Under the pieces are notes generated by a model. It made no database searches. It was given only the letters and a program-made list of their open reading frames with translations, and was not told the origin of the DNA. The translations under genes and the position numbers were made by a program. A stretch of DNA of 64,000 nt from CAVPMW01 sp963706515 (GTDB lineage Bacteria; Chloroflexota; Anaerolineae; Anaerolineales; UBA4823): contig CAVPMW010000017.1 in assembly GCA_963706515.1 (NCBI GenBank), positions 248,001 through 312,000 of the forward strand. The letters run 5' to 3'. Of this stretch, positions 18,005 to 28,542 are shown piece by piece (positions within the stretch are counted from its first letter, which is position 1; the number at the start of each line of letters is the position of its first letter).

Positions 18005-20038
18005 ATGTTAACGCCCGTTGAAAAAGTCATCTTAATCCTGGGAATCATCGCATCCGGCTACGCAGCATTTCGGGCGGGTTCGCGCATCTACCGTACTATC
18101 CGCCACGGCCACGGGAGGGTGGATTGGAAAACGGCGCGGGGACGCTTCCTATCTGCGATCGGAAAATTCCTGACCCAGCAACCGACGTTCCGCCTGCGCC
18201 TGGGTCCGAGCGTATTCCATGCTTTTATTGCCTGGGGATTTATCTATTACCTCCTGGTCAACCTTGGTGATGTGCTCCAGGGTTATATCCCGGGTTTTCA
18301 GTTCCCCGGCGCAGGTGCAGCCCATAACCTGTACAGCCTGATCGGCGACCTGCTCAGCGTCGCCGCCCTGACGGGAATAACCGTGCTGTTGGTCCGGCGG
18401 TATGTTTTTCGACCGGAAAACCTGACTGCCCGGCGGGATGTGCTGCTCCAGCCTAAGGCGCGCGCTGGCATCCGCCGCGACTCGGCTATTGTAGGTGCGT
18501 TCATCATCGTTCATGTTGGTTCACGGTTTCTGGGGCAGTCTGTACTGATCGCTGCAGAAGGCTCTGACCCATGGGAGCCTTTTGCCAATGCGGTATCGAA
18601 CGTTTGGAGCGGATTAAGCGCTTCAGCATTGGCAGCTCTCGCTCACCTCTTCTTCTGGCTGGCTATTGGCACGATCTTGCTTTTCATCCCTTATTTCTTA
18701 TACTCGAAGCATCTTCACCTGATCATGACCCCGATCAATTTCTGGCTGAAACCTGAGCGTAAATCGATCGGCGAGCTGGAGCGCTTAGATTTCGAAGATG
18801 AGAGCATCGAGCAGTTCGGCGCCAGCCGCCTGGAGGACCTGGGGTTTGAGCAAATCCTGGATGCTTATGCCTGTATCATGTGCTACCGCTGCCAGGAGGT
18901 CTGTCCGGCATATAACACCGGCAAAGTGCTCTCGCCCGCGGCTCTGGAAATCAATAAACGCTATTTTTTGAACCAGGAAGGCGCCCGTTTACCGCGCGGC
19001 GAGCCAAGCTCGCAGACTTTGCTGGAATTTGCAATAACCGAGGAGGCAGTGTGGGCTTGCACTGCTTGCGGGGCGTGCATCGACATCTGCCCGGTCGGCA
19101 ATGAGCCCATGCGCGATATCCTGGATATCCGCCGCTCATTGGTGTTGATGGAGAACAGCTTCCCTGACCAGCTCCAGACCGCATTCAGGGGGATGGAACG
19201 CAACCTGAACCCATGGAATATCCCCCCGACTGAACGGATGAAATGGGCAGAGGGATTGGAAGTTGCCACTGTAGCGGAAAATCCGCAGCCAGATATCCTC
19301 TGGTGGGTGGGCTGCGCTCCGGCGACCGATGCCCGCGCCCAGAAGACAGCCCGCGCCTTTGCCCAGCTGCTCAAGCTGACCGAGACGAGCTTCGCGGTAC
19401 TGGGTAACCAGGAGCAGTGTACCGGCGATTCAGCCCGCAGGGCGGGCAATGAATTCTTGTTCAATGAGCTGGCAACCGCGAACGTAGAGATGCTCAACGA
19501 GGTGGCGCCTAAGCGCATCGTCACCACCTGTCCACATTGCTTGCATGTGCTAAAAAATGAGTATCCTGCATTCGGTGGAAACTATCAGGTCGTCCACCAT
19601 ACCCAGCTGATTAATGAATGGCTGGCAGCCGGTAAATTGAAAATAAACCGCGATGGGGCAGGTAAGCTGACTTTCCACGATCCATGCTACTTAGGCAGGC
19701 AAAACGGGATCCTCGCTGAACCCCGCGAAATATTGCAGAACGTATCTGGTAATTATATCGAGCTGGCTCACTCGGGTCGCAAATCATTATGCTGCGGTGC
19801 GGGCGGCGCACAAATGTGGAAGGAAGAGGAGCAGGGTACTAACCGGGTCAACGCGCAGCGTATGGCAGAGGCGATTGCCAGCGGCGCCGACACTCTGGCG
19901 GTTGGCTGCCCATTCTGCATGACGATGCTGACCGATGCTAAAAACGCCGCCGGCAGCGCGCTGGAGGTCGCCGATATAGCTGAGATCGTTCTGAGCTCTC
20001 TGACAAGTCCTGCCAATTCGCTGCAACCAACCTCTTAG
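18005..20038 (+). CDS. Membrane FeS oxidoreductase with CCG domains (HdrD/EMO-like)
   Basis: 677 residues: N-terminal membrane part with ~6 helices (NarI/HdrE-like, residues ~1-240), then two [4Fe-4S] ferredoxin sites (CIMCYRCQEVCP and CTACGACIDICP), then two cysteine-rich CCG domains (CTGDSARRAG with TTCPHCLHV; then DPCYLGR, LCCGAGG, GCPFCMTM). This fusion matches the membrane oxidoreductases that pass electrons from electron-transfer flavoprotein to menaquinone during fatty-acid oxidation. That role is inferred from the family; no etf genes are in the window. RBS GGAGGGG precedes the ATG. Confidence 0.85.
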   Translation: MLTPVEKVILILGIIASGYAAFRAGSRIYRTIRHGHGRVDWKTARGRFLSAIGKFLTQQPTFRLRLGPSVFHAFIAWGFIYYLLVNLGDVLQGYIPGFQFPGAGAAHNLYSLIGDLLSVAALTGITVLLVRRYVFRPENLTARRDVLLQPKARAGIRRDSAIVGAFIIVHVGSRFLGQSVLIAAEGSDPWEPFANAVSNVWSGLSASALAALAHLFFWLAIGTILLFIPYFLYSKHLHLIMTPINFWLKPERKSIGELERLDFEDESIEQFGASRLEDLGFEQILDAYACIMCYRCQEVCPAYNTGKVLSPAALEINKRYFLNQEGARLPRGEPSSQTLLEFAITEEAVWACTACGACIDICPVGNEPMRDILDIRRSLVLMENSFPDQLQTAFRGMERNLNPWNIPPTERMKWAEGLEVATVAENPQPDILWWVGCAPATDARAQKTARAFAQLLKLTETSFAVLGNQEQCTGDSARRAGNEFLFNELATANVEMLNEVAPKRIVTTCPHCLHVLKNEYPAFGGNYQVVHHTQLINEWLAAGKLKINRDGAGKLTFHDPCYLGRQNGILAEPREILQNVSGNYIELAHSGRKSLCCGAGGAQMWKEEEQGTNRVNAQRMAEAIASGADTLAVGCPFCMTMLTDAKNAAGSALEVADIAEIVLSSLTSPANSLQPTS

Positions 20039-20071
20039 CCCAGGCTTCCGGCACCAGGCGAGTTAAGACCT

Positions 20072-20183
20072 TAGGAGTTACGCAGTTGAAGAAAAAAAGT
20101 CCGGAAATAGGTGTGTAGGGCGGGCGGACGCCCGCCCTACACACCTATTTCCGGCAATTCCTCAGCGAACTGCGTAAGTCCTA
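20072..20183. mobile_element. MITE copy A with a 25-bp perfect hairpin and GACCT target duplication
   Basis: A 112-bp element bounded by 16-bp terminal inverted repeats TAGGAGTTACGCAGTT / AACTGCGTAAGTCCTA (one mismatch). Inside is a perfect 25-bp stem (20101-20125 with 20130-20154) and a 4-base loop. GACCT occurs directly on both sides (20067-20071 and 20184-20188), a 5-bp target-site duplication. No gene inside. The same ends recur at 34541. Confidence 0.85.
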
Positions 20184-20213
20184 GACCTGTAACCTGTAGA
20201 TCGTCTAATTGCG

Positions 20214-20726
20214 ATGGAGCACCGGGTTTTTATTGCCTTAGGCACAAATCTGGGGGATAGAAAAGAAAATCTGCGCAAAGCGCTGACTTCTCTGGAAAGC
20301 TTTGCCCATCTCCTGGCTTGTTCTGGGGTGTACGAGACGCCCCCCTGGGGATTTACTGATCAGCCCTGGTTTTTGAACATGACCGTCGAAGGCGATACCT
20401 TCCTATCCCCCTACGACCTGCTCACCCGGCTCAAGCAGCTCGAAAGGGACCTGGGACGTGAGCCAGGCTTTCGCTACGGGCCGCGACTGATCGATCTGGA
20501 TATTTTATTCTACGATGAGCTTATACTGGAAACACCCGAGCTGGAAATACCCCATCCGCGCCTCGAAGAGCGCAGCTTCGTTTTAGCGCCTCTGGCAGAT
20601 CTGGCACCCGATTTCCAGCACCCGGTCACTGGCAGGACGGTGCTGCAGATGCTCAATGAGGTGGATACCTCAGCTATCCGCTATTTTGGCAGCCTCGATT
20701 GTATTGGTGAGATTGCGAGCGGCTGA
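20214..20726 (+). CDS. folK: 2-amino-4-hydroxy-6-hydroxymethyldihydropteridine diphosphokinase
   Basis: FolK transfers pyrophosphate from ATP to the hydroxymethyl pterin before dihydropteroate synthase acts. Motifs: ALGTNLGDRKENL at the start, YETPPWGFTDQPWFLN (pterin-binding Trp/Phe/Asn), RYGPRLIDLDILFYDE with the Mg-binding aspartates, and HPRLEERSFVLAPL. Length 170 is usual. It lies just upstream of folP with one unknown gene between, a folate operon. Confidence 0.93.
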   Translation: MEHRVFIALGTNLGDRKENLRKALTSLESFAHLLACSGVYETPPWGFTDQPWFLNMTVEGDTFLSPYDLLTRLKQLERDLGREPGFRYGPRLIDLDILFYDELILETPELEIPHPRLEERSFVLAPLADLAPDFQHPVTGRTVLQMLNEVDTSAIRYFGSLDCIGEIASG

Positions 20727-20814
20727 TCATCTAAAGATAGAATAGTGTTGTCCCAATAATCGGGTAGAATCATAGCCTGAATTAATCGTGTTTCCGCAGA
20801 GCTGGAGGTCAGTC

Positions 20815-21240
20815 ATGTCGGAATTAGAAGTCAAGCCACTCAATTGGGAGCCAACCCCCGGGATCGGTTATACCGTCACGCGCCGCCCGGATGGCGGGAT
20901 GCATTATGTGTTTACCGATGTATCCACCCCGACCCTCAAGCACTGGCGCGCCTTTGCTTTGGACCATTTGCTCAATGCGGACCGCATGACCCGCAACCTG
21001 TACGACGTCCGCCTGGTACCGGAGATTTCAGAGGAAGCTATAAAATACGCAGTAGAAGTAAATTCTGACCCCTCGACACGCAGCATCCGCCTGGCAGTCG
21101 TCGTAGCGAACGAGCAGGTGCTGCAGGCGTTGATGGAGATCGAAGCCTTGACCACGCCAGGAGGTGTGGAATTAGGTATTTTTACCGATATGACCGAAGC
21201 TGAAGATTGGCTGGACCGCCCGCTGACCCTGATCGTTTAG
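20815..21240 (+). CDS. Unknown protein between folK and folP, possible STAS-like fold
   Basis: I choose ATG 20815 (MSELEVKPLNW), preceded by GGAGGTC, giving 141 residues; the in-frame codon at 20788 is less likely. I do not recognise the family. It is soluble, without cysteine clusters or membrane segments. The spacing of strands and helices (GMHYVFTDVSTPTLKHWRAF; VRLAVVVANEQVL-type strand; EAEDWLDRP ending) is reminiscent of SpoIIAA/STAS-like proteins, a weak structural impression only. Gaps to folK and folP are 88 and 7 bp. Confidence 0.6.
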   Translation: MSELEVKPLNWEPTPGIGYTVTRRPDGGMHYVFTDVSTPTLKHWRAFALDHLLNADRMTRNLYDVRLVPEISEEAIKYAVEVNSDPSTRSIRLAVVVANEQVLQALMEIEALTTPGGVELGIFTDMTEAEDWLDRPLTLIV

Positions 21241-21247
21241 AACCAAT

Positions 21248-22156
21248 GTGATAGCCAAGCAACTGGTAGTACAAGACAAGACCCTCAAGTGGGGAGAGCG
21301 CACCTACGTGATGGGGATTTTGAATATTACTCCGGACAGCTTTTCCGGGGACGGTGTATTGGTGTCGAGTGGAGAAGTAAATGATGATATCTTGGAGGTC
21401 GTGCTCTCCCAGGCGCGGCTTCACTCAGCATGCGGTGTGGATATTCTGGATATCGGGGGTGAAAGTACTCGACCGGGATCCTCACCGATAACCGAACAAG
21501 AAGAGCTGAAGCGGGTAATTCCGGTAATAAGCGCTGTGGCGAATGAGCTGGATGTGTTGATCTCGGTCGATACCTACCGGGCCAGTGTGGCGGAAGCGGC
21601 TATTCTGTGTGGGGCAGACATCGTGAATGACGTCTGGGGGTTGCGCGCCGACCCAGACCTGGCGTCAGTTGCTGCTCGCCATGGGGTTCCGGTCATCTTG
21701 ATGCACAACCGAAGCTCATGGGCACATGCCGAGATCCGCGAGCGCCTGGGTGGGAGATTTGTTTCAGCGCCTTACGCTAACCTGTTGGAGGATATCTCCC
21801 GTGAGCTTCTCGAAAGCGTCGCGATCGCGGCACAGGCAGGCGTGCCTCCTGAACGGATTATCCTCGACCCCGGGATTGGGTTCGGTAAGACCGTAGAGCA
21901 AAATTTGGAGCTGATCAATCGCCTGGACGTTATTCGCTCATTGGGCTATCCGGTATTGGTTGGACCGTCGCGCAAATCGTTCATCGGGTATACCCTGGAT
22001 CTGCCCCCGGACCAGCGGTTAGAAGGAACTGCTGCGGCAGTCGCGGTGAGCATAACCCGCGGGGCAGATATTGTCCGGGTGCACGACGTCGAGCCGCTGA
22101 TGCGGGTAGTGCGCATGACGGATGCGATTGTTCGTCCCCGGGTAGCCACGGAATAG
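21248..22156 (+). CDS. folP: Dihydropteroate synthase
   Basis: FolP condenses 4-aminobenzoate with the pterin pyrophosphate made by FolK. Signatures: VMGILNITPDSFSGDG, DIGGESTRPGSSPI, VNDVWGLRADP, VILMHNRSS, DPGIGFGKTVEQN, VGPSRKSFIG and the C-terminal RVHDV. 302 residues. Translation starts with GTG at 21248, seven bases after the previous stop; no ATG fits. A 20-residue insert relative to the shortest forms lies after MHNRSSW. Confidence 0.93.
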   Translation: MIAKQLVVQDKTLKWGERTYVMGILNITPDSFSGDGVLVSSGEVNDDILEVVLSQARLHSACGVDILDIGGESTRPGSSPITEQEELKRVIPVISAVANELDVLISVDTYRASVAEAAILCGADIVNDVWGLRADPDLASVAARHGVPVILMHNRSSWAHAEIRERLGGRFVSAPYANLLEDISRELLESVAIAAQAGVPPERIILDPGIGFGKTVEQNLELINRLDVIRSLGYPVLVGPSRKSFIGYTLDLPPDQRLEGTAAAVAVSITRGADIVRVHDVEPLMRVVRMTDAIVRPRVATE

Positions 22157-22165
22157 GAGTTAGAA

Positions 22166-24893
<2,728 letters not shown>

Positions 24894-24912
24894 TTAAATT
24901 TGGAGGGAAAAT

Positions 24913-24970
24913 TTCCGAAAACGAGGTTCAGGTGGCGCTAAAGCGCCACCTGTCAACCTCGTTTTCGGAA
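24913..24970. terminator. Long palindrome between convergent acnA and rsfS, likely two-way terminator
   Basis: Outer arms TTCCGAAAACGAGGTT (24913-24928) and its exact complement (24955-24970), plus inner arms CAGGTGGCGCT / AGCGCCACCTG (24929-24939, 24942-24952), broken only by a TC bulge. Stem base TCCGAAAA recurs in the hairpins at 20101, 26446 and 34570. It lies between tail-to-tail genes, fitting a bidirectional terminator, but may be a mobile palindrome. Confidence 0.7.
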
Positions 24971-25013
24971 TTACTCCTCCTTCCGCGGGAAGGGGGTCAG
25001 ATAAATATAATTT

Positions 25014-25358
25014 TTACTGCAGGCGGAGCAGCACCTTACCCGTACTCCACAGCTCTTCAAGACGGTAGTAGGCGCGCCGGTCGGGGGAGAAGATATGCAC
25101 GATTATCTCCCCGAAATCGTTCAGCAGCCAACCATCTTGCGGCTCTCCCTCTATGCGGCCGCGCAGGTCGTAACGAGAGCGCATTTCATCCCGGACGGCA
25201 TCGGACAGGGCAGCGAGCATGCGGTCGCTGGTGCCGGTGGTAATGACGAAGTAGTCGGTAAAATCTGAGATCTCGTGAATATCGATCAGGATGATATCTT
25301 CCCCCTTCTTCTCTTCTAAAACATGAACGATCGAGCGGGCAATTTCTTGCGTTTCCAG
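25014..25358 (-). CDS. rsfS: Ribosomal silencing factor
   Basis: RsfS binds uL14 and prevents subunit joining under starvation. The 114-residue protein reads LETQEIARSIVHVLEEKKGE, then DIHEISDFTDYFVITTG, SDRMLAAL, DVRDEM-like segment and DFGEIIVHIFSP, the full DUF143/iojap pattern. No ATG opens this frame: an in-frame TGA lies three codons before GAA, so the most likely start is CTG at 25358 with GAGGTG just upstream. An ATG at 25220 would remove half the domain. Confidence 0.85.
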   Translation of the reverse strand: METQEIARSIVHVLEEKKGEDIILIDIHEISDFTDYFVITTGTSDRMLAALSDAVRDEMRSRYDLRGRIEGEPQDGWLLNDFGEIIVHIFSPDRRAYYRLEELWSTGKVLLRLQ

Positions 25359-25399
25359 AGGTCACCTCATTAATTCTTGGCTTGCCGGTATATTTCCGT

Positions 25400-25990
25400 T
25401 TACGAGCCCACAGGCTGCAGCGACGCAGAGAACAAACGCGAATAGACTGCACCTTCCGGTTTCAAGTCGCTGCGGAACAGACAAATACTGTGTACTTGAT
25501 CCACGCCCAGGAATCCTACCGGATGCTCGCTCAGCACCTGACCGATGCGCTGCTGATCGCTCGAGCTGACATTCCGTCCGACCCGACCCAAAGTCAGGTG
25601 GGGTGAGAATGGTCTCTCTTCGGGAGGATAACCCAGGTGGGCGGCTTCCGCTTCCAGGCGATGCTGCAACTGGCCAAGCTCTGGCGGCGCGCTGACCCCG
25701 ATCCAGACTACGCGTGGGCGTTTGGAGGAGGGAAATGCTCCGACTTCGCCGATGCTGACTGCGAACTGCGGGTGCGAGCCGGCCTCAGCCAGGAGCATTT
25801 TTTTGATGACTTCCACATTTTCTTCGGATACGTCGCCGAGGAATTTTAACGTGAGATGGATGTTCTTCCCGGGTACCCAGCGGACAGGCACACCCAACAG
25901 GTGGTTCTGTAATTCCTGGCTTACCTGGTCGATCTGTTGATGGATTTGGGGAGAAAGCTCAATAGCGATAAACGCCCGGATCACGGACAT
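25400..25990 (-). CDS. thpR: RNA 2',3'-cyclic phosphodiesterase (LigT/ThpR)
   Basis: A 196-residue 2H phosphoesterase. Both catalytic HxTx motifs are present: HLTLKFLG (~residue 46) and HLTLGRVG (~130). RAFIAIELSP is the typical N-terminal strand. It hydrolyses 2',3'-cyclic phosphates to 2'-phosphates and can act as RNA 2'-5' ligase in vitro. Encoded just upstream of rsfS on the same strand (41-bp gap). Confidence 0.9.
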   Translation of the reverse strand: MSVIRAFIAIELSPQIHQQIDQVSQELQNHLLGVPVRWVPGKNIHLTLKFLGDVSEENVEVIKKMLLAEAGSHPQFAVSIGEVGAFPSSKRPRVVWIGVSAPPELGQLQHRLEAEAAHLGYPPEERPFSPHLTLGRVGRNVSSSDQQRIGQVLSEHPVGFLGVDQVHSICLFRSDLKPEGAVYSRLFSASLQPVGS

Positions 25991-26013
25991 GAATTCTACC
26001 TTAATTATTCCTA

Positions 26014-26409
26014 TCAGCCGAGGGGGGCAGCTTTGACTTCCAGGGCGCGGGTAATTGCCGCGATCAGCTCAGCGTAGGCAACTGGCTTGGTCAGGTAGTT
26101 CACAGCCCCGGCGGAAAGACCAGCGCGCAAGTCGGCGAGCATGCTCCGGGCAGAGACGATGATCACCGGGATCCGCTTCAGGCTGGGGTCACGCTGCATT
26201 TGCTGGATAACGTCCAGGCCGGGGACGTCGGGGATCATTAAATCCATGACGACCAGGTCGGGCTTATTGCTGGCGATCTGGCTGATGGCCTGAGCGCCGG
26301 AATAAGCAGTAATCACCTGGAAGCCGTTTAAACGGATCATCTCCGCAAACATCTCGGCTGTGTCCTTTTCATCTTCAACGATCACGATTGTTTTACGCCG
26401 GAAAGGCAT
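26014..26409 (-). CDS. Stand-alone response regulator receiver
   Basis: 131 residues, receiver domain only. Acidic pocket VEDEKDTAE near residue 12, phospho-acceptor Asp in LVVMDLMIPD (~56), IIVSARS with the switch Ser, and Lys in YLTKPVAYAEL. No output domain, so it works by protein contact (CheY/Spo0F style) or with a kinase elsewhere. No kinase gene lies nearby. It precedes thpR by 23 bp. Confidence 0.9.
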   Translation of the reverse strand: MPFRRKTIVIVEDEKDTAEMFAEMIRLNGFQVITAYSGAQAISQIASNKPDLVVMDLMIPDVPGLDVIQQMQRDPSLKRIPVIIVSARSMLADLRAGLSAGAVNYLTKPVAYAELIAAITRALEVKAAPLG

Positions 26410-26445
26410 GTGCCTGCAATCTCCACCACATTGGCTAGATATCTA

Positions 26446-26530
26446 TCCGAAAATGGATGGGAGAACCGATTTTGTGTGTGTGCGGCTTCGCCGCACACAC
26501 ACAAAATCGGTTCTCCCATCTATTTTCGGA
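26446..26530. repeat. 40-bp hairpin element with TCCGAAAA stem base
   Basis: Left arm 26446-26485 and right arm 26491-26530 pair over 40 bases with a single G-T wobble; the loop is CTTCG, closable to TTC. The stem holds alternating GTGTGTGTG. It sits between two minus-strand genes. Such a perfect long stem exceeds a normal terminator and shares its base with the stems at 24913, 20101 and 34570. Confidence 0.8.
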
Positions 26531-26541
26531 TCGTTTCTTAA

Positions 26542-27180
26542 TCATACAGCATTTTCAGGGGATGGACTAGGGCGATCGTGCGCATAATCAGCGGGAGTAT
26601 CGATATCGGCGACGACCGAGCTCGAGCTCACCGGCAGGTAGTGGATCTGGCTCGAATGGTCGACGATGAAATCGCGCAGGGTCTGCGGCGGGTGCCAGGT
26701 GAAAAGCTCAGGCCAGAACGAGCGCGGCAGCAGCCATGGATGACCGCGATGGTTCTGATAGCTGGGGATAATTAGCTTTTCCCGAAAGCTACAAGAGCAC
26801 AGCAATATTGCACGGACGATCTCTGGCTCGATCTGGGGCTGGTCGCCGAGCACGATCAGAGCTGATCCTGCAGTCTCTGGCAGCGCATTCAACCCGGTTT
26901 GGAGTGATATGAGCATGTGATCGGTCAGGTAATTGGGATTATAAACACAGCGCACCGGGCGATCTTGCAGCACTGCCTCGATGAGAGCGGGTTGGCTGCC
27001 GGTCACGACTACGGTCTCAGTGATGCCCGCCTGCTGTAGTACCTGGACGACCCGCCCGATGATCGTGGTATCTCCCCAGGGCAGTACCAGCTTGGGCTGG
27101 CCCATCCGCCGGGACTGCCCGGCAGCCAGGACGACTGCGGCGATCGTGCTGTCTTGATCGTGCAGGTCAGCCGGCGTCAA
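26542..27180 (-). CDS. MocA/MobA-like nucleotidyltransferase
   Basis: 212 residues of the molybdenum-cofactor nucleotidyltransferase family. N-terminal signature VLAAGQSRRMGQPKL binds the nucleotide; VLGDQPQIEPE corresponds to the metal-binding LxDQP motif; SYQNHRGHPWLL and DIDTPADYA complete the family pattern. MocA makes molybdopterin cytosine dinucleotide, the cofactor form of many Mo hydroxylases. Last gene of the minus-strand Mo hydroxylase cluster, overlapping the YqeC-MocA gene by 14 bp. Confidence 0.87.
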   Translation of the reverse strand: MTPADLHDQDSTIAAVVLAAGQSRRMGQPKLVLPWGDTTIIGRVVQVLQQAGITETVVVTGSQPALIEAVLQDRPVRCVYNPNYLTDHMLISLQTGLNALPETAGSALIVLGDQPQIEPEIVRAILLCSCSFREKLIIPSYQNHRGHPWLLPRSFWPELFTWHPPQTLRDFIVDHSSQIHYLPVSSSSVVADIDTPADYAHDRPSPSPENAV

Positions 27181-28542
27181 ATGGCTTGCCTCCGGAGTGT
27201 TCCTGATCGATCAGGCGCTGGTAATCTTCGGGGGTATCGATATCCTGGAGCAGGCTGCGGTCGTGCCATTCCACCCAGCGCACCGGGAAGCGGGAGAAGA
27301 GTGCCCTCCCGCCAGCTTCACCCGCCAGCTCCGCCAGGGCGGGGAAGGTCTGCCGGTCGAACAATGCTGGGTTCGCCCTTTGCCCGTCTACCAGGGGGGC
27401 GAGGACCGGTTCCAGACCGAGGCGGTGCAGCTCTACCAGTGCGGCAACGATTTGGGGATTGATATAGGGCTGGTCTGCCAGTAAGAAGACTGCCGCGCCG
27501 GTGGCGGAAGGCAGCGCACGCACCCCGGCAGCCACCGAGCTGCCCTGCCCAAGCTCCCATGCCGGGTTGTGCTGCACCAGGACGGGGAGGCCGGCGACCG
27601 CCGCCTCAATCTCCAGCGGCATAAGCGCCGCTGACTACAATCACCGGTCGCAAGCCAGCCTGCAAAGCGACTCGGGCAGCGCGCCGGACGAGAGGCTCAC
27701 CGTGCCACTCGATGAGCTGTTTGGGTCGACCGAAGCGGCGCGCTTCGCCAGCCGCCAGCAAGATCCCCGCAACCGGCTCGTAGACGGCGTAGACCTCGGG
27801 GCGCCCAGCCGGCGGATTCAGGGCTGAGATCAGCACAGAATCATAGGTATCGCTGAGCTGCTCGGCGATCGTCCGAGCCACTGACTGTAAGGATTCGTTA
27901 TCTGCCTGGTTGAGGAGCGCAATGCGCCGGGCAGCCGGAGGGATATTCTTCAAGCCTCCCTGCGGGTGAGCCAGGACCCTGGCGACGGCTTCAGCTGAGA
28001 TCGGATCCCCTGGCTCGACTCCGGCGAGGAAAGCGAACTGCTCCGGGCGGTGGACGAATGAGGCGCTCAATGGCTGACCCACTCGCAGATAGCCCGGCAA
28101 GCACCACGACCGCCTCCACCCAGGTGGGGATGGGCGGCTCGTGCCCCGCAGGCGCTTTTAGCGGGCGCTGCCGCGAGCCGTCGGCTTCGACCAGCAGGCT
28201 CCAACCGTTGGCACGCGCCGCCCCGTGTAGAGCGTCCAGGCCGAGCGGATCGAGGCCCGCCAGGCGCTCATCTTCGACAGGCTGGCCCGTGAACAGCAGC
28301 ACCCCGGGAGGTGGGTCTGCAAGGAGTAGCGGGATGTCTTCTGGCGAAGCAATCGAAAAATGCCGGTCTGCCAGCTGGCACTGGCTGACCCCCAGGTGCG
28401 TGGATGCGCTGACAAGGACTCTCTCCACCGGCGGCTGGCAGAGCTGGCGCGCCAGCTGGAACATGGCGGTTGTCTTACCGCCTGCGCCGCTGAACGCCAT
28501 GAGAACGGGCGCCTCCAGGCGCAGCGCCTTACTCAGCTCCAT
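27167..28542 (-). CDS. YqeC-MocA fusion protein for Mo hydroxylase maturation, frame broken twice
   Basis: First part (~1-230) is YqeC: P-loop-like FSGAGGKTTAMFQLA, STHLGVSQ, LVEADGSRQRPLKAP, then VGQPLSASFVHRPEQ and LLNQAD. Second part is a MocA-type nucleotidyltransferase (GILLAAGEARRFGRPKQ; LADQPYINP; DIDTPEDYQ). YqeC is a marker of selenium-dependent molybdenum hydroxylases. Frame changes occur near 28091-28095 and 27622-27626; protein is continuous across both. Head-to-tail fusion is supported because the joining region lies inside one frame (27606-28100). Overlaps yqeB by 14 bp. Confidence 0.82.

Noticed and set aside
24913..24970. tRNA or other small RNA gene in the acnA-rsfS gap
   Set aside because: It is a simple palindrome; no cloverleaf or T-loop sequence.
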